Assembly: GCA_013215505.1 (NCBI GenBank)
Contig: JABSQZ010000012.1
Span: forward strand, 123,540 to 187,539
Length of the DNA: 64,000 nucleotides
Direction: 5' to 3'
Source of the DNA: Oceanospirillaceae bacterium
Lineage (GTDB): Bacteria; Pseudomonadota; Gammaproteobacteria; Pseudomonadales; Balneatricaceae
Shown here: in pieces, positions 37,164 through 46,272 of the stretch
Position numbering within the stretch: the stretch's first letter is position 1
Layout of the letters: every line of letters starts with the position of its first letter
The notes under the pieces: generated by a model
Database searches by the model: none
What the model saw: the letters and a program-made list of their open reading frames with translations, nothing else
Told to the model about the DNA's origin: nothing
Program-made: the position numbers and the translations under genes

Positions 37164-37676
37164 TTAATAAAGTTGAAATTGCCCTGTTTCAACGAATGTA
37201 ATATAAGCTGTGATAGTCCGCTGCATGTTGGGTAGCATGGCAGGTAGTTCATTCATTGAAAACCACTGCACAGATTTCGATTCATTCGAACCGAAAGAGA
37301 TCTTGCCACTGTATTTTGTACAGTAAAAAAGCAGGTTAAATGATTGAATTTTATCTTTATTAGGGAATGTTATCTTCTCGTACTCAGGAGATGAAGAGAA
37401 ACCAAAAGCTAGTACATCAGAAATAACTAAACCTGTTTCTTCAAAAGTCTCGCGTTTTATAGTTTGATCGATGTTTTCTCCTGGGTCTGCACTCCCACCG
37501 GGGAGCCCCCATACATTAAAATCACTTCGCAACTCTAACAACACTTGTTGTTGCTCATTTATGATCACTACTCTAGCCCCTGGGACTAATAGCTCTCTGT
37601 GACCAATCAGCCCTCGTAACTGTGATATGTAATCTGCCACAGGCTTTCCCCTGATAATTAATTTTTCTATTCTCAT
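37164..37676 (-). CDS. NUDIX hydrolase
   Basis: A 170-residue protein with a perfect Nudix box GX5EX7REUXEEXGU, seen as GSADPGE followed seven residues later by RETFEETGL (about residues 60-83). Preceding strands VPGARVVIINEQQQVLLELR fit the fold. The N-terminal extension (YISQLRGLIGHRELLVPGA) is typical of the ADP-ribose/NADH-pyrophosphatase-like NUDIX group common on mobile segments. Substrate cannot be assigned. It lies between the toxin-antitoxin pair and the serine recombinase, in an accessory region. Confidence 0.88.
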   Translation of the reverse strand: MRIEKLIIRGKPVADYISQLRGLIGHRELLVPGARVVIINEQQQVLLELRSDFNVWGLPGGSADPGENIDQTIKRETFEETGLVISDVLAFGFSSSPEYEKITFPNKDKIQSFNLLFYCTKYSGKISFGSNESKSVQWFSMNELPAMLPNMQRTITAYITFVETGQFQLY

Positions 37677-37802
37677 TCAATGTAATAACCTGAAAGATAA
37701 CATAAAAACCAATTTCTCATTAAACGTTCGTTTAATAAGACATATTGAATTTCAAGGTTTCGTGCCTTTAACCTCTCATTTTCTGTTGCATTTACCCGTC
37801 TC

Positions 37803-37814
37803 ACTATTCATAGT
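37803..37814. repeat. Short palindrome conserved upstream of both recombinase copies
   Basis: ACTAT-TC-ATAGT at 37803-37814 recurs exactly at 56887-56898, upstream of the decayed recombinase copy. It lies 36 bases before the intact recombinase start. It may be an operator or part of a recombination site. Confidence 0.5.
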
Positions 37815-37850
37815 ATCATTAACTCATCACTAACAGATATATATGAGAAT

Positions 37851-38417
37851 ATGACAAGATTCATAGGTTATGCAAGAGTCTCGACTGGAGAGCAAGCGTT
37901 AAACCATCAAATTGATGCTCTGATCAAAAGCGGATGCCCAAAAGAATTGATTTTCACCGACAAGATTTCTGGCTCTAAGAGTTCGCGACCAGGCTTAGAC
38001 AAATGCCTGGATGAGCTAAAAGAAGGTGATACATTAATTGTTTGGCGTCTAGACAGACTTGGCCGATCAATGTCTCACCTTGTTAATTTAATTGAGTCCC
38101 TGCTTGAACAGAAGATAGGTTTCAAATCAATCCAGGATGGTGCTATTGATACAACAACGGCCTCTGGTGAATTGATGTTCAATATGTTTTCAGCCCTTGC
38201 CCAGTTTGAAAGACGGTTAATTCAGGAAAGAACTAAAGCAGGCTTAGATGCGGCCAGAGCCAGGGGGAAGTTTGGAGGCAGACCGGCAAAATCGATTGAT
38301 GATCCAAAAGTAAAAATGGCCAAACAGATGCACCTAAACCAATCAATGAAGATCAATGAGATCTGCACATCTCTTAATATTTCTCGGGCTACTTTTTACC
38401 GTTATCTTTCTCTGTAG
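37851..38417 (+). CDS. Serine recombinase (resolvase/invertase family)
   Basis: A 188-residue site-specific recombinase of the Tn3 resolvase/Pin type. Catalytic domain 1-135: GYARVSTGEQ with the nucleophilic Ser11, the Arg-rich active-site motif WRLDRLGRS, and ASGELMFNMFSALAQFER. The long helix E with RLIQERTKAGLDAARARGK leads to a C-terminal helix-turn-helix (about 150-186: INEICTSLNISRATFYRYL). Full length and apparently intact. A decayed copy with the same flanks lies at 56934-57442 in the same orientation. No transposase of the Tn3 family is adjacent. Confidence 0.93.
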   Translation: MTRFIGYARVSTGEQALNHQIDALIKSGCPKELIFTDKISGSKSSRPGLDKCLDELKEGDTLIVWRLDRLGRSMSHLVNLIESLLEQKIGFKSIQDGAIDTTTASGELMFNMFSALAQFERRLIQERTKAGLDAARARGKFGGRPAKSIDDPKVKMAKQMHLNQSMKINEICTSLNISRATFYRYLSL

Positions 38418-38676
38418 CGCACATGTGAATTGAGTTTAGGCACAATACAGGGCATAACATCCCGAATATGTGTTTGTAGTTTGAGGTAAGTATCGGCCAA
38501 CGGACTAGACCGCTGTCGCGGTAATGTGCCAACTTCTACATTAAGCCTATTAGTAATCTCTTATCCTAGAGTATGGCGCGGTAGCACTGTCTGAGAAAGG
38601 AGCAATAAGTGCGTCGACGGCATCGCTGCAATCCGAACTCTGTTCGAAGTGTCAGGCAAGTTCCGTTTAGCCCCCG

Positions 38677-39582
38677 TTATTCAGAAACATTTTGTTGAAT
38701 AATCAGTTCATTTTGTAAAAAATGTTCGATGAAATCTCTGAGACAAAGAGCGCGATTACTTAATAGTTTGCCACTGGGCCACAGAGTGTAAATATCTCTA
38801 ACTGGCCCCTGCCATTGAGGGAGTACCCTGATCAGTTTTCCAACTTCAAGATGGTGTTGAATCTCAGAGTAAGGTAGTAGCGCAATTCCCAATCCATCTA
38901 ATACTAATTGTGTGATTAGCTTTACGTCATTAATTATGCAGGAAAATTTCGGTCGTAGTGCTTGCTGTTTTGCAGTTTTATGATTGTACATCTGCCAGTG
39001 TGCAATGTGGTGAGTGCCGATCAGCCGGTGGTTAGTTAAATCGCTTAACTGCTCTGGCGGCGGAAGTTTAGCGAGATAGTGAGCAGATGCCACTAACAGC
39101 GTTTTGATAGACCCCACTCTTTTTTGATGGAGTGATGAGGATGCTTGCGGGCCGATGCGTAGAGCGATATCCGCCCGGGATGCGGGCAAATCTTGGGTTT
39201 CGTTACTTAAATTTAAATCGAGCTTTATCTCAGGATACTTGCCAATGAATGACGACCACATAGGGCGCAGTAAGCTCGTTGAAATGTTATTCGGCGCAAG
39301 TACTTTTAAAGGGCCGTCAAGTGAGCCCATCTGCTTTTCTAACTGCTGTTGTCTCGCTTCAAATTGTTCGACAATATCCACATAGGCATTATAGAAAATA
39401 TCCCCTTGTGTACTCAAGGTAAACGCCCTTGCTGAGCGATGAATCAATTTGTAGCCGACTTGTTCCTCTAAGTGTTTCAGCCTTCTTGAAACGGTTGCAG
39501 CAGGCATGCCTAATTTTGCAGCCGCTTTAGCCAAGCTCTGCTGTTGAACAATGTTCACGAACAAAAATATGTCGTCTTTCAT
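38677..39582 (-). CDS. LysR-family transcriptional regulator
   Basis: A 301-residue regulator. N-terminal winged helix-turn-helix: FVNIVQQQSLAKAAAKLGMP, then AATVSRRLKHLEEQVGYKLIHRSARAF. The effector domain is of the CrgA-like subgroup (PLKVLAPNNISTSLLRPMW, ADIALRIGPQ, LVLDGLGIALLPYSEI). It is divergent from the small monooxygenase/DUF2798/RidA operon at 39690, 107 bases away, and is its likely regulator. Confidence 0.92.
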   Translation of the reverse strand: MKDDIFLFVNIVQQQSLAKAAAKLGMPAATVSRRLKHLEEQVGYKLIHRSARAFTLSTQGDIFYNAYVDIVEQFEARQQQLEKQMGSLDGPLKVLAPNNISTSLLRPMWSSFIGKYPEIKLDLNLSNETQDLPASRADIALRIGPQASSSLHQKRVGSIKTLLVASAHYLAKLPPPEQLSDLTNHRLIGTHHIAHWQMYNHKTAKQQALRPKFSCIINDVKLITQLVLDGLGIALLPYSEIQHHLEVGKLIRVLPQWQGPVRDIYTLWPSGKLLSNRALCLRDFIEHFLQNELIIQQNVSE

Positions 39583-39689
39583 GATCTCATTTTTGGTATT
39601 TAAGAATGGTATTTTGATTGTATATTCTAAAAATGAAGTTGTATATGCTGCGTTTTCAAAATCATTGAAATCAAGAAAGGGGAAGTATC

Positions 39690-39983
39690 ATGAATACATT
39701 TTTAGTGAGTGCCGGTTTAAAAACTTGTGCGGGTAAAACCAGTTCACAAGCGTTGACTAACTTGGCCAAGCTACAAGCTCAAACGATAAATGAGCCCGGC
39801 TGTCTTCGCTTTGATTTATTACAGCATCGCGATAACCCGGAACTTTTTACCTTGTGGGAAGAGTGGTTGAGCGAGCAAGATTTACAGGCACACTTTAAGG
39901 CTGCTCACACCTTAGAATATTTGGCATTGGAGCTGACAGAAGTATTGTATGTCGAAAAATTAGTGCGTATCAAGAGCGCTTAG
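39690..39983 (+). CDS. Antibiotic-biosynthesis-monooxygenase-fold protein
   Basis: A 97-residue ABM-fold (dimeric alpha-beta barrel) protein. The signature EPGCLRFDLLQHRDNPELFTLWEEW and LQAHFKAAHTLEYL matches putative quinol monooxygenases of the YgiN type. Such enzymes oxidise quinols or small phenolics without cofactors, but many family members have no known substrate. AAAGGGGAAG upstream supports the ATG. First gene of a three-gene operon controlled, probably, by the divergent LysR. Confidence 0.85.
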   Translation: MNTFLVSAGLKTCAGKTSSQALTNLAKLQAQTINEPGCLRFDLLQHRDNPELFTLWEEWLSEQDLQAHFKAAHTLEYLALELTEVLYVEKLVRIKSA

Positions 39984-39995
39984 AAAGGAGTGAAG

Positions 39996-40211
39996 ATGAA
40001 ATATCGATTGGCTTTTTCATTGTTAATGTCTCTGCTGCTCTCATCGTTGATGAGTGGCTGGGTGAGTTATGTCAATTTGGGTTTAGTGGAGGGTTTCGCT
40101 AGCTATTGGTTGAATGCGTTCGTTTTGGCTTGGCCAGCCGCAGCAATGATTTCGTTCCTTTCAGGTCCTGAAATACAAAAGCTTTCAAAATATTTAGCTA
40201 ACAGATTATAG
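39996..40211 (+). CDS. DUF2798 membrane protein
   Basis: About 71 residues with two membrane segments (LAFSLLMSLLLSSLMSGWV and ASYWLNAFVLAWPAAAMISF), the layout of DUF2798. Function unknown; it is often next to LysR-controlled small redox genes. The ATG at 39996 is chosen because AAGGAG lies six bases before it, in preference to the GTG at 39990. It starts 12 bases after the monooxygenase stop. Confidence 0.8.
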   Translation: MKYRLAFSLLMSLLLSSLMSGWVSYVNLGLVEGFASYWLNAFVLAWPAAAMISFLSGPEIQKLSKYLANRL

Positions 40212-40219
40212 GAGCAGCT

Positions 40220-40600
40220 ATGCAGTTACAAAGAGAAAATTATGCGGCGCTAGGGCCGGTTGCCGGGCCATATTCTCACTCGGTAGTTCATGCTAATACC
40301 TTGTACACCTCTGGGCTAACCGCATTTGGAACAGAACATCAAAAGGGCAGTATTGATGCGCAAGCGCGTAGTGTTTTTAAGCAGTTAGCGTCGATTTGTG
40401 CTGCAAACAATACCTCGTTAGCAATGTTGGTGAAAGTGACGCTCTTTGTCAGTGATATGGGAGAAATCGCGCCATTGAGAGCCGCCTTATTCGATATCTA
40501 TGGCGAGCATATTCCAGCTAGCTCTCTTATTGCAGTAAATTCACTTTTTTCAGAGGATCTAAGTATCGAGGTAGAGGCAATTGTTGCACTAGCTGTGTGA
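40220..40600 (+). CDS. RidA-family (YjgF/YER057c) protein lacking the catalytic Arg
   Basis: A 126-residue RidA-fold protein: GPVAGPYSHSVVHANTLYTSG, QARSVFKQLASICAANN, LVKVTLFVSDM and a C-terminal SIEVEAIVAL. In imine-deaminating RidA the motif near the end is PARxxV with the essential Arg; here it is PASSLIAV, so the Arg is Ser. It is therefore unlikely to be a classical enamine/imine deaminase and belongs with the other Rid subfamilies. GGAGCAGCT precedes the ATG. It closes the operon before a strong terminator. Confidence 0.9.
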   Translation: MQLQRENYAALGPVAGPYSHSVVHANTLYTSGLTAFGTEHQKGSIDAQARSVFKQLASICAANNTSLAMLVKVTLFVSDMGEIAPLRAALFDIYGEHIPASSLIAVNSLFSEDLSIEVEAIVALAV

Positions 40601-40604
40601 GGGC

Positions 40605-40643
40605 AAACATCCAGCACTATTTACCCGGTTGCTGGATGTTTTT
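40605..40643 (+). terminator. Rho-independent terminator after the RidA gene
   Basis: A perfect 12-bp stem AAACATCCAGCA/TGCTGGATGTTT (40605-40616 and 40630-40641) with a 13-base loop, ending in a T-run. It begins five bases after the stop codon. Confidence 0.92.
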
Positions 40644-41239
40644 GTGTTTTTCGCCGTGGCCTGCAAGCCAATAAATTGTCAGATGCTTATGGCAGCGACC
40701 TTGTATGGTTGTGTTTCTATGCGGATAAGCGTTTCATATCAACTCCCCTGCCCTATCGAATTCCCAATCTCAAATTTATATCTTTGATCATTAGTCACTA
40801 TAATTTCAGGTGTCTAAAAATACGTAATTCATATAGATTATGAAACAGTAATGATAGACAGGTTTACCTTAGCTAGCGTTCATTTTTGGAAACCTAAGAC
40901 TAAGTGCCCGAAATCGCTCATTTGGTACATTGAGTTTAAAATTTCAGTTCAGAAAATTGATGCAGTTAAGCGTATTCCTCATTAGATTAAGCTGATGTAT
41001 TTGATTGCATTGAACGATTCTATAATCAAAGGTAAAAAGCGTAAGTTTTGCAAGCTTCTCTTCACTGACTGTCCGTGGAGAAGAGGTAGTAACAATATTA
41101 CTTCTTATCGCCATTACCTAGATGTTCTACACAACTAAAAACACAGTATAGATACTTGGCAGTATCCTCCTTTGCTACTTCATCAATGATTGTTGCTGTT
41201 GATCCTGCTGTAGCTGTACTTCAACAAACCTCTCCTTCA
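40644..41239. other. Intergenic region
   Basis: About 600 bases without a recognisable gene, RNA or repeat between the RidA operon terminator and a possible 31-residue ORF on the minus strand. Confidence 0.4.
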
Positions 41240-41335
41240 CTATTTCAAAGCTTGGTGATATGCCGCTATCGCTATAAACAGCAGTAAAACAAAAAGCAAA
41301 AAAATAGCCACGTACATCAGGATTAACGTTTTCAT
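41240..41335 (-). CDS. Small single-pass membrane protein (31 residues), hypothetical
   Basis: From the ATG at 41335 the minus strand encodes MKTLILMYVAIFLLFVLLLF and then IAIAAYHQALK before a TAG. Almost the whole peptide is one membrane helix with a charged start and end. TAGGAGA lies six bases upstream, a good ribosome-binding site. No homologue is recognised. It could be a small regulatory membrane peptide, or a chance frame; the ribosome-binding site favours expression. Confidence 0.5.
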   Translation of the reverse strand: MKTLILMYVAIFLLFVLLLFIAIAAYHQALK

Positions 41336-41618
41336 TCTATTCTCCTATTACTGCGCCAACCTTAGTCAGCGCAATTTGTTTGATTGATTGCGTTTATTAC
41401 TTTATTAAGTAGAGCCAAACTTTTTTCACGCACGATTTAACTTCTCCGTTATGTTATACATTCCCTTTAGTCTCAAAATGTACGGCTAGATTCTTTGCCG
41501 TTCTTACAGCGTTATCTTTACTTGTTGCTACGCCACTATGTAAGGTTTCACCATCTTTGATGCCAACGATGAACTGAAAACAGTGGTCATTGATTGGTTT
41601 AAAGTACAGATTAGATAT

Positions 41619-42067
41619 ATGACAATGAACACAGATTTCTTATATAAAGTTGATCAATATAGCGTCCGAAATTACAGGACAGTCTACTTAGCGTTTCTGA
41701 ATTTTGGGATCCTGTACTTGTGCATCGCGCTTCTTGCTTTGGTTCTTCTATACGTAGAAAGTAGTGGGGAGGATTAAAAATCAGAAACTATGCTGATGCA
41801 TTCTGAACTCTGCAAATGAGCGCCAGCACTATAGGTTTTGGAGATTTTTACCCTATTACAATTATCGAAACAGTGATAGTTGCAGTCATGTTCTACCTCG
41901 GTGTGGGTTTTATTGGCGCAATTATCGCTGATCGGATACTGGAATTTGCCGACACAAATGTCAAAAACCGTGAGTTACGCAAACAAAATGCAGATATCCT
42001 GGCGCATAACAAATTACTGGAGCAGAAAATCGACAAATTAATTATGCATGTTGCGTCACAAACTTGA
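41619..42067 (+). pseudogene. Broken two-TM potassium channel
   Basis: Three pieces of one Ion_trans_2-type channel are seen. Frame 1 from 41619 gives a first membrane helix (YLAFLNFGILYLCIALLALV, ends ESSGED then a stop). A +1 shift near 41775 gives LKIRNYADAF, followed by TGA at 41804 where the family has Trp. The same frame then continues TLQMSASTIGFGDFYP, containing the selectivity filter, the second helix and a coiled C-terminal tail (LRKQNADILAHNKLLEQKID). One frameshift and one nonsense codon make it non-functional unless recoded. Confidence 0.8.
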
Positions 42068-42253
42068 TCCGATACATAAGACCTGACAACCCGATATTTC
42101 CTGAATTTGGAGCCACTTACGTAATACTGGGAGGTTCCAGTACCCCGCGTTCAGCTCTGCTGTCTCTTCACTAGATGTGACTTGTAATCATGGCGTAGCC
42201 TCCTTCTTAAGCAAGTCATAGCTGCGTCTCAGTATATTCCGTTAGCGGCAATA

Positions 42254-43864
42254 CTAGTCTGCGCCACGTTCTATTTCATGGCTAATATTCTGCAATATAG
42301 CGTTAATTTCGGCATGTTCTGACTCAGGTGCAGTACTGATTAACGCCTCTTGTAGCATTAAGTTGATTCTCTCCTTACGCAAAACAAACAAGTCGTGTAA
42401 CGAGTGAGTGACAGCTAATCGTTCCTCAGGGAACACCTGAACGAGCTGTTTTATAAGTTCACCGGACTGTTTTGGCAGTGCTAAAACTAAGTGGATTGCA
42501 ACATCGCGGGCTTTCAGAGAAGAGCCCTCCAGAGCTGTCCTGATCAAGATAGCCGGATCTTTTGGCTGCTGTCCCAGCGCTACTAACAGCAGTTTCAGTT
42601 CAGGGTCGCCTATCTCCGCTAAGTTATAGCTAACTTGTGGGTCCAGTACTGACGAACCTATTGATGTACCCTGCAAACTGATTTGATAGCTTGTAGTGGT
42701 CTCCAGTGTCTCAGTTCGAACAAAGAGTTTGCGAAACAGCAGAAATAAAATCACAAACGCGTGCACTGCAATCAGATAATAATAGAGCCACACACTGCTG
42801 TGTTGAGTCATCAGGAATCCAGCAATAATAGGCCCGAGTACTCCTCCACAGCCCAATAATATCTGCATAGTGCTAGTTGCCGACATTGCCTCTTTCAAAT
42901 CGATATGATCGAAAACCTGGGTAACTGCAAGGGGGAACAAAGCGACCCCGGACCCTCCTGATACCAGAAATAGAAGCACTAATACTTCGATTGGAAAAGG
43001 GAAGAAGTGTTCTGCCACTATCAATAAATTACTGCACACTCCCATTACCATCAGGCCTGCGGCGACTAGACGTTTGTCGAAGCGATCTGCCAGCCAACCC
43101 GCTGGAAACTGAGTCAATAATCCTCCCATCTGGTAGGAGCCCAACACCAGGGACAACCAGATGCCTGAGATCCCGTGATCGTAAGCATAGAGAGATATCA
43201 AGGAGACGCTGGCAGCATTGATTAAACCGGCGCAAAAACACGAGAGGGTACCCGAGGGTGAGTATTTCCAGAGTCTTTTCAGCGACATTGCATGGGTGCG
43301 GCTCGGCAGTTCCGGCAATGGTAAACGACTCATCGACATAATAATCAGAGATATACATAGAAATACGCTTATCAATCCAAATAATCTCGGGTCGTGCTCA
43401 CTGGAGAGACTGAACAGAAAAGGTGCCGAGCCAAAACCTATCGCAAAACAGATCTGATAGGTACTGAACACTTTACCTCTATTGCGCTTGTCGCTGAGCA
43501 CATTCAACCAACTTTCCAGGGTGATGAAACTAGTAACGAAACAAAAACCTGCCACCATTCTTAACAAAGCTGTAATCCAGATATCATTCGAGTAACTGTG
43601 GGTTACTGACACAATGGCTAAGGTTGCTGCCATCGAGGAGAATGCACGAATATGGCCCGCACGAAGTACCGCCCTTGAGCCAAACAACCCTGCCAGTATG
43701 GCACCTACGGCAAACATACTCATGGCCAAACCGATATCGGCGGAGTCAAATCCACCGGCCTTAAGCTGGATTGGCAGCATCACGAAAAACAAGTTATGGC
43801 TAACTGCCACTGCAAAAATGGCGAACAGAATAGGTCTGATACGAACAAATATGTTAGTTTGCAT
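42254..43864 (-). CDS. MFS transporter with C-terminal soluble extension
   Basis: A 536-residue major facilitator protein. Twelve membrane segments occupy about residues 8-385. The motif-A-like loop after TM2 is FGSRAVLRAGHIRA and the second-half equivalent is AGWLADRFDKRL. About 140 residues of hydrophilic, helical sequence follow the last membrane helix (LAEIGDPELKLLLVALGQQ, LKARDVAIHLVLALP), which ordinary MFS exporters lack. The overall similarity is to the YcaD-like group. Substrate unknown. Monocistronic. Confidence 0.85.
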   Translation of the reverse strand: MQTNIFVRIRPILFAIFAVAVSHNLFFVMLPIQLKAGGFDSADIGLAMSMFAVGAILAGLFGSRAVLRAGHIRAFSSMAATLAIVSVTHSYSNDIWITALLRMVAGFCFVTSFITLESWLNVLSDKRNRGKVFSTYQICFAIGFGSAPFLFSLSSEHDPRLFGLISVFLCISLIIMSMSRLPLPELPSRTHAMSLKRLWKYSPSGTLSCFCAGLINAASVSLISLYAYDHGISGIWLSLVLGSYQMGGLLTQFPAGWLADRFDKRLVAAGLMVMGVCSNLLIVAEHFFPFPIEVLVLLFLVSGGSGVALFPLAVTQVFDHIDLKEAMSATSTMQILLGCGGVLGPIIAGFLMTQHSSVWLYYYLIAVHAFVILFLLFRKLFVRTETLETTTSYQISLQGTSIGSSVLDPQVSYNLAEIGDPELKLLLVALGQQPKDPAILIRTALEGSSLKARDVAIHLVLALPKQSGELIKQLVQVFPEERLAVTHSLHDLFVLRKERINLMLQEALISTAPESEHAEINAILQNISHEIERGAD

Positions 43865-44142
43865 GACGTTTAGGTATCTGGCTCAATAGGTTTGTAAAAG
43901 TTATAGGAAAAAACGCCTCGTCGGACGCGCTGTCTGCATATTACCGCCATAACTATATGGGACATCTGTGGCGAGTCAGCAGTATATCTAATTATGGCAA
44001 TAAGAAAATCTGCTAACACTGCTAGTCAATAACTTGTACTCGGTTTGCGTGGAAATCAATAACTTCGAATATCGAAGACAGACAGCATAATCATCTCAAT
44101 TCGCTTAAATGGTATTAGCTCTTAGTTAACCGAACACTTCGC

Positions 44143-44475
44143 TTAAAAATGTGATCGGAAAGCCCACGCTTTGATAATACCTAAATCTGGTGCGACCAAT
44201 GCAGTCATGTTCCTGTTAAAACCACAATAAGCTATGTCTACACCTTCGTACATCACTAAGTCGATAGCGTACACATTTTTAAGAATTGGTATAACAGCTT
44301 CTATTCTGAAATGTGTCAAATCTTCATCTTCATGCCGATCTAGAGTCGACTGAATAGCTGCAGCACACTCTAACTTTATAACTTCAGTTGTTAACTCGTG
44401 GGCATTTGCTCTTGATGTTAAACCTAACAAGGCTAGGATCAAAATTATCACAGCGACTATGTATCTGTTTTTCAT
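44143..44475 (-). CDS. Hypothetical secreted protein
   Basis: A 110-residue protein with a clear signal peptide (MKNRYIVAVIILILALLGL, cleavage after ANA) and an 85-residue mature domain with two Cys (ECAAAI and AYCGFN) that could form a disulfide. AGGAGATAAAG precedes the ATG. I do not recognise the family. It lies in a gene-poor accessory stretch with no operon partner. Confidence 0.65.
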   Translation of the reverse strand: MKNRYIVAVIILILALLGLTSRANAHELTTEVIKLECAAAIQSTLDRHEDEDLTHFRIEAVIPILKNVYAIDLVMYEGVDIAYCGFNRNMTALVAPDLGIIKAWAFRSHF

Positions 44476-44848
44476 TTCTTTATCTCCTCGAATTTGTGGT
44501 GTTTCAGATTCAAGAGAAGTCTACTGATAAACACGTACTTGTGATGTGCACCAAAGGCCGGATAAAGTGCAATAAGTGCCAATGACAAGTTCAGCTCTAA
44601 AATTTCTATAGATTAATCAAAGAGTTTATGAAGTTGAGTTGTAGATTATGAGTAATTACACAATTACTTTTACACCTCTCGTAGTCTTTTAGAATGTTTG
44701 TCCAGAAAACAGTTTTCACTTACTGTGTGCTTTCATACCATCCGGTTTTACAAGCTTGTTCTATGCCCCACTCCAGCCTTGCTGCATTACATAGAATACC
44801 TAAGTATTAGAGCTCTTTATGCTATTGCTTTAGTCTCTTCAAGTGTAT

Positions 44849-44926
44849 TTATTCGTCTCTGTGCCTGTTGAACTTTGCAGCTATTAATAAGAAAGCTACT
44901 GTTAAATTGGTTAGTACTATTTTCAT
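44849..44926 (-). CDS. Possible 25-residue hydrophobic peptide
   Basis: From the ATG at 44926 the frame encodes MKIVLTNLTVAFLLIAAKFN then RHRDE and a stop, with AAAGGA eight bases upstream. A +1 frame continues as a charged helix (VQQAQRRINTLEETKAIA), so it may also be a frameshifted longer gene. No homologue is known to me. Confidence 0.25.
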   Translation of the reverse strand: MKIVLTNLTVAFLLIAAKFNRHRDE

Positions 44927-45146
44927 CTCCTTGATCCTTTTAAACTGTGTGAATTAATTGCAGGCTTTTTTTCTAAGAAAACCCTCAGTTTCAATCACTC
45001 TCTGTATTGCCTCTTCTTTCAATCTAGATTCTTGTGTTTCCTGCTTAATTTGATATTGAAATTATAAGGAAAGAATCAAAATTGAGATGCCCATGTTTTG
45101 ACAAGAGTAGTGCAAAGTATGACTAGTGTTGACCAGATCTAATAAA

Positions 45147-45172
45147 CCCCATAAGCGGAGAAGCTTATAGGG
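45147..45172. repeat. Imperfect hairpin
   Basis: CCCCATAAGC (45147-45156) can pair with GCTTATAGGG (45163-45172) with one mismatch and a six-base loop. No T-run follows. An AAGGAG lies just after it, without a start codon. Confidence 0.4.
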
Positions 45173-45239
45173 CTAAGGAGAAATCTTAACTTTAAGCGAT
45201 AGTACTAGTCGAAAGCGTAGACAGTGCCGCACACACCAT

Positions 45240-45311
45240 GATTGTTACGATTGTTACGATTGTTCCGATTGTTCCGATTGTTCCGATTGTTCCGATTGTT
45301 CCGATTGTTCC
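45240..45311 (+). repeat. Tandem 9-bp minisatellite, eight copies
   Basis: The unit GATTGTTCC is repeated six times and is preceded by two variant copies GATTGTTAC, in perfect register over 72 bases. Because the unit is three codons long, the ATG at 45238 opens a 33-codon frame encoding MIVTIVTIV followed by IVP repeats and ending at 45339. No ribosome-binding site is seen, so translation is doubtful. Confidence 0.9.
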
Positions 45312-46272
45312 AAAGGCTAATTTAGCCAAGCTGACATAAAAGGTTTGCATTGCCTCAAAGGTAGCGATCCTAAATACAGGGAATTTAATTGGAAATTTTT
45401 TTATTTTTTGCAGAGTTAATTCCAGGTACTGTTCATTTTTCCTTGATCCAATATACCATTACAGATCAGTCTATTAATCTTATCAAGCCAATAAACCTCT
45501 GAAAATCGACATGTTACAATCCGTTCTTGGTAAAAAAACAAAGCAATAATAACTACTTTTTCACATTCTCAGGTATTAAATGCGCGGTATCTCACTCTAT
45601 TAGAGTCCGACTCTGCAGTGGATACGGAAATTGACCTACTGATCATCTCGCGTTCTGATAGTGATCATCTGGCAGGAACCGATGAGCTATTTAATCAATA
45701 TCATATAAAAGAAAGTACTAGGTACAGGCTTTGCAAGGGATACTGACTCTTGGAAGCTGCATGACCAGGCCCTCAAAGCTGCAGCAACACAAGGCTAACA
45801 GAAGATATTAATCTAACTACTTCAACACTCGCTCACGGGACCCTATATGAATTTTCTGGGGCTGTAGTGACTTACATTTCAGGCTTTCCCAGAACACCGA
45901 CTACATGGAAGCGAGTTTCGCAACACGAACAGCATTATTGTACTTGTAGAGTATGCAGGCCAATCAATTTGGGAAAAATTCTTTAGATGTACGCGTTTCC
46001 ACCATGGTGGAAATTGTAATGATTAAATACATTTAATTGCATAGCAATAACTGTTACAAGTGTCTTCTACCTAAAATTTAAAATTCGTTAATTTGTATGG
46101 GATTTGAACTGATATTTTAGGTTTTCTCAACTTACCGTTGGGTTCTCTCAAAAGATCTATATGATTACTTGGATTTTATCGAGTCGAGATAATTATTTTT
46201 AGTTTGTATGTGATTTTTTAAAGGGCGAATCACAACAGGGTTATGTTCTCATGATTTTAAAGGGGTATTAAA

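Larger units (their letters stand above)
44476..46272. other. Long gene-poor region with small frames and a minisatellite
   Basis: About 1.8 kb without a recognisable gene. It contains a possible 25-codon peptide at 44849-44926 (minus), an imperfect hairpin at 45147-45172, a 9-bp tandem repeat at 45240-45311, and a 70-codon open stretch around 45555-45747 (LTLLESDSAVDTEIDLLIIS) that reads like a gene fragment but has no start and no family I can name. Confidence 0.5.

Noticed and set aside
41804..41806. Selenocysteine or recoded TGA in the potassium channel
   Set aside because: The position is Trp in the family, a separate frameshift also breaks the gene, and no SECIS-like structure is seen; decay is simpler.
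45240..45311. CRISPR array
   Set aside because: The 9-bp units are contiguous with no spacers and no cas genes are in the window; it is a minisatellite.
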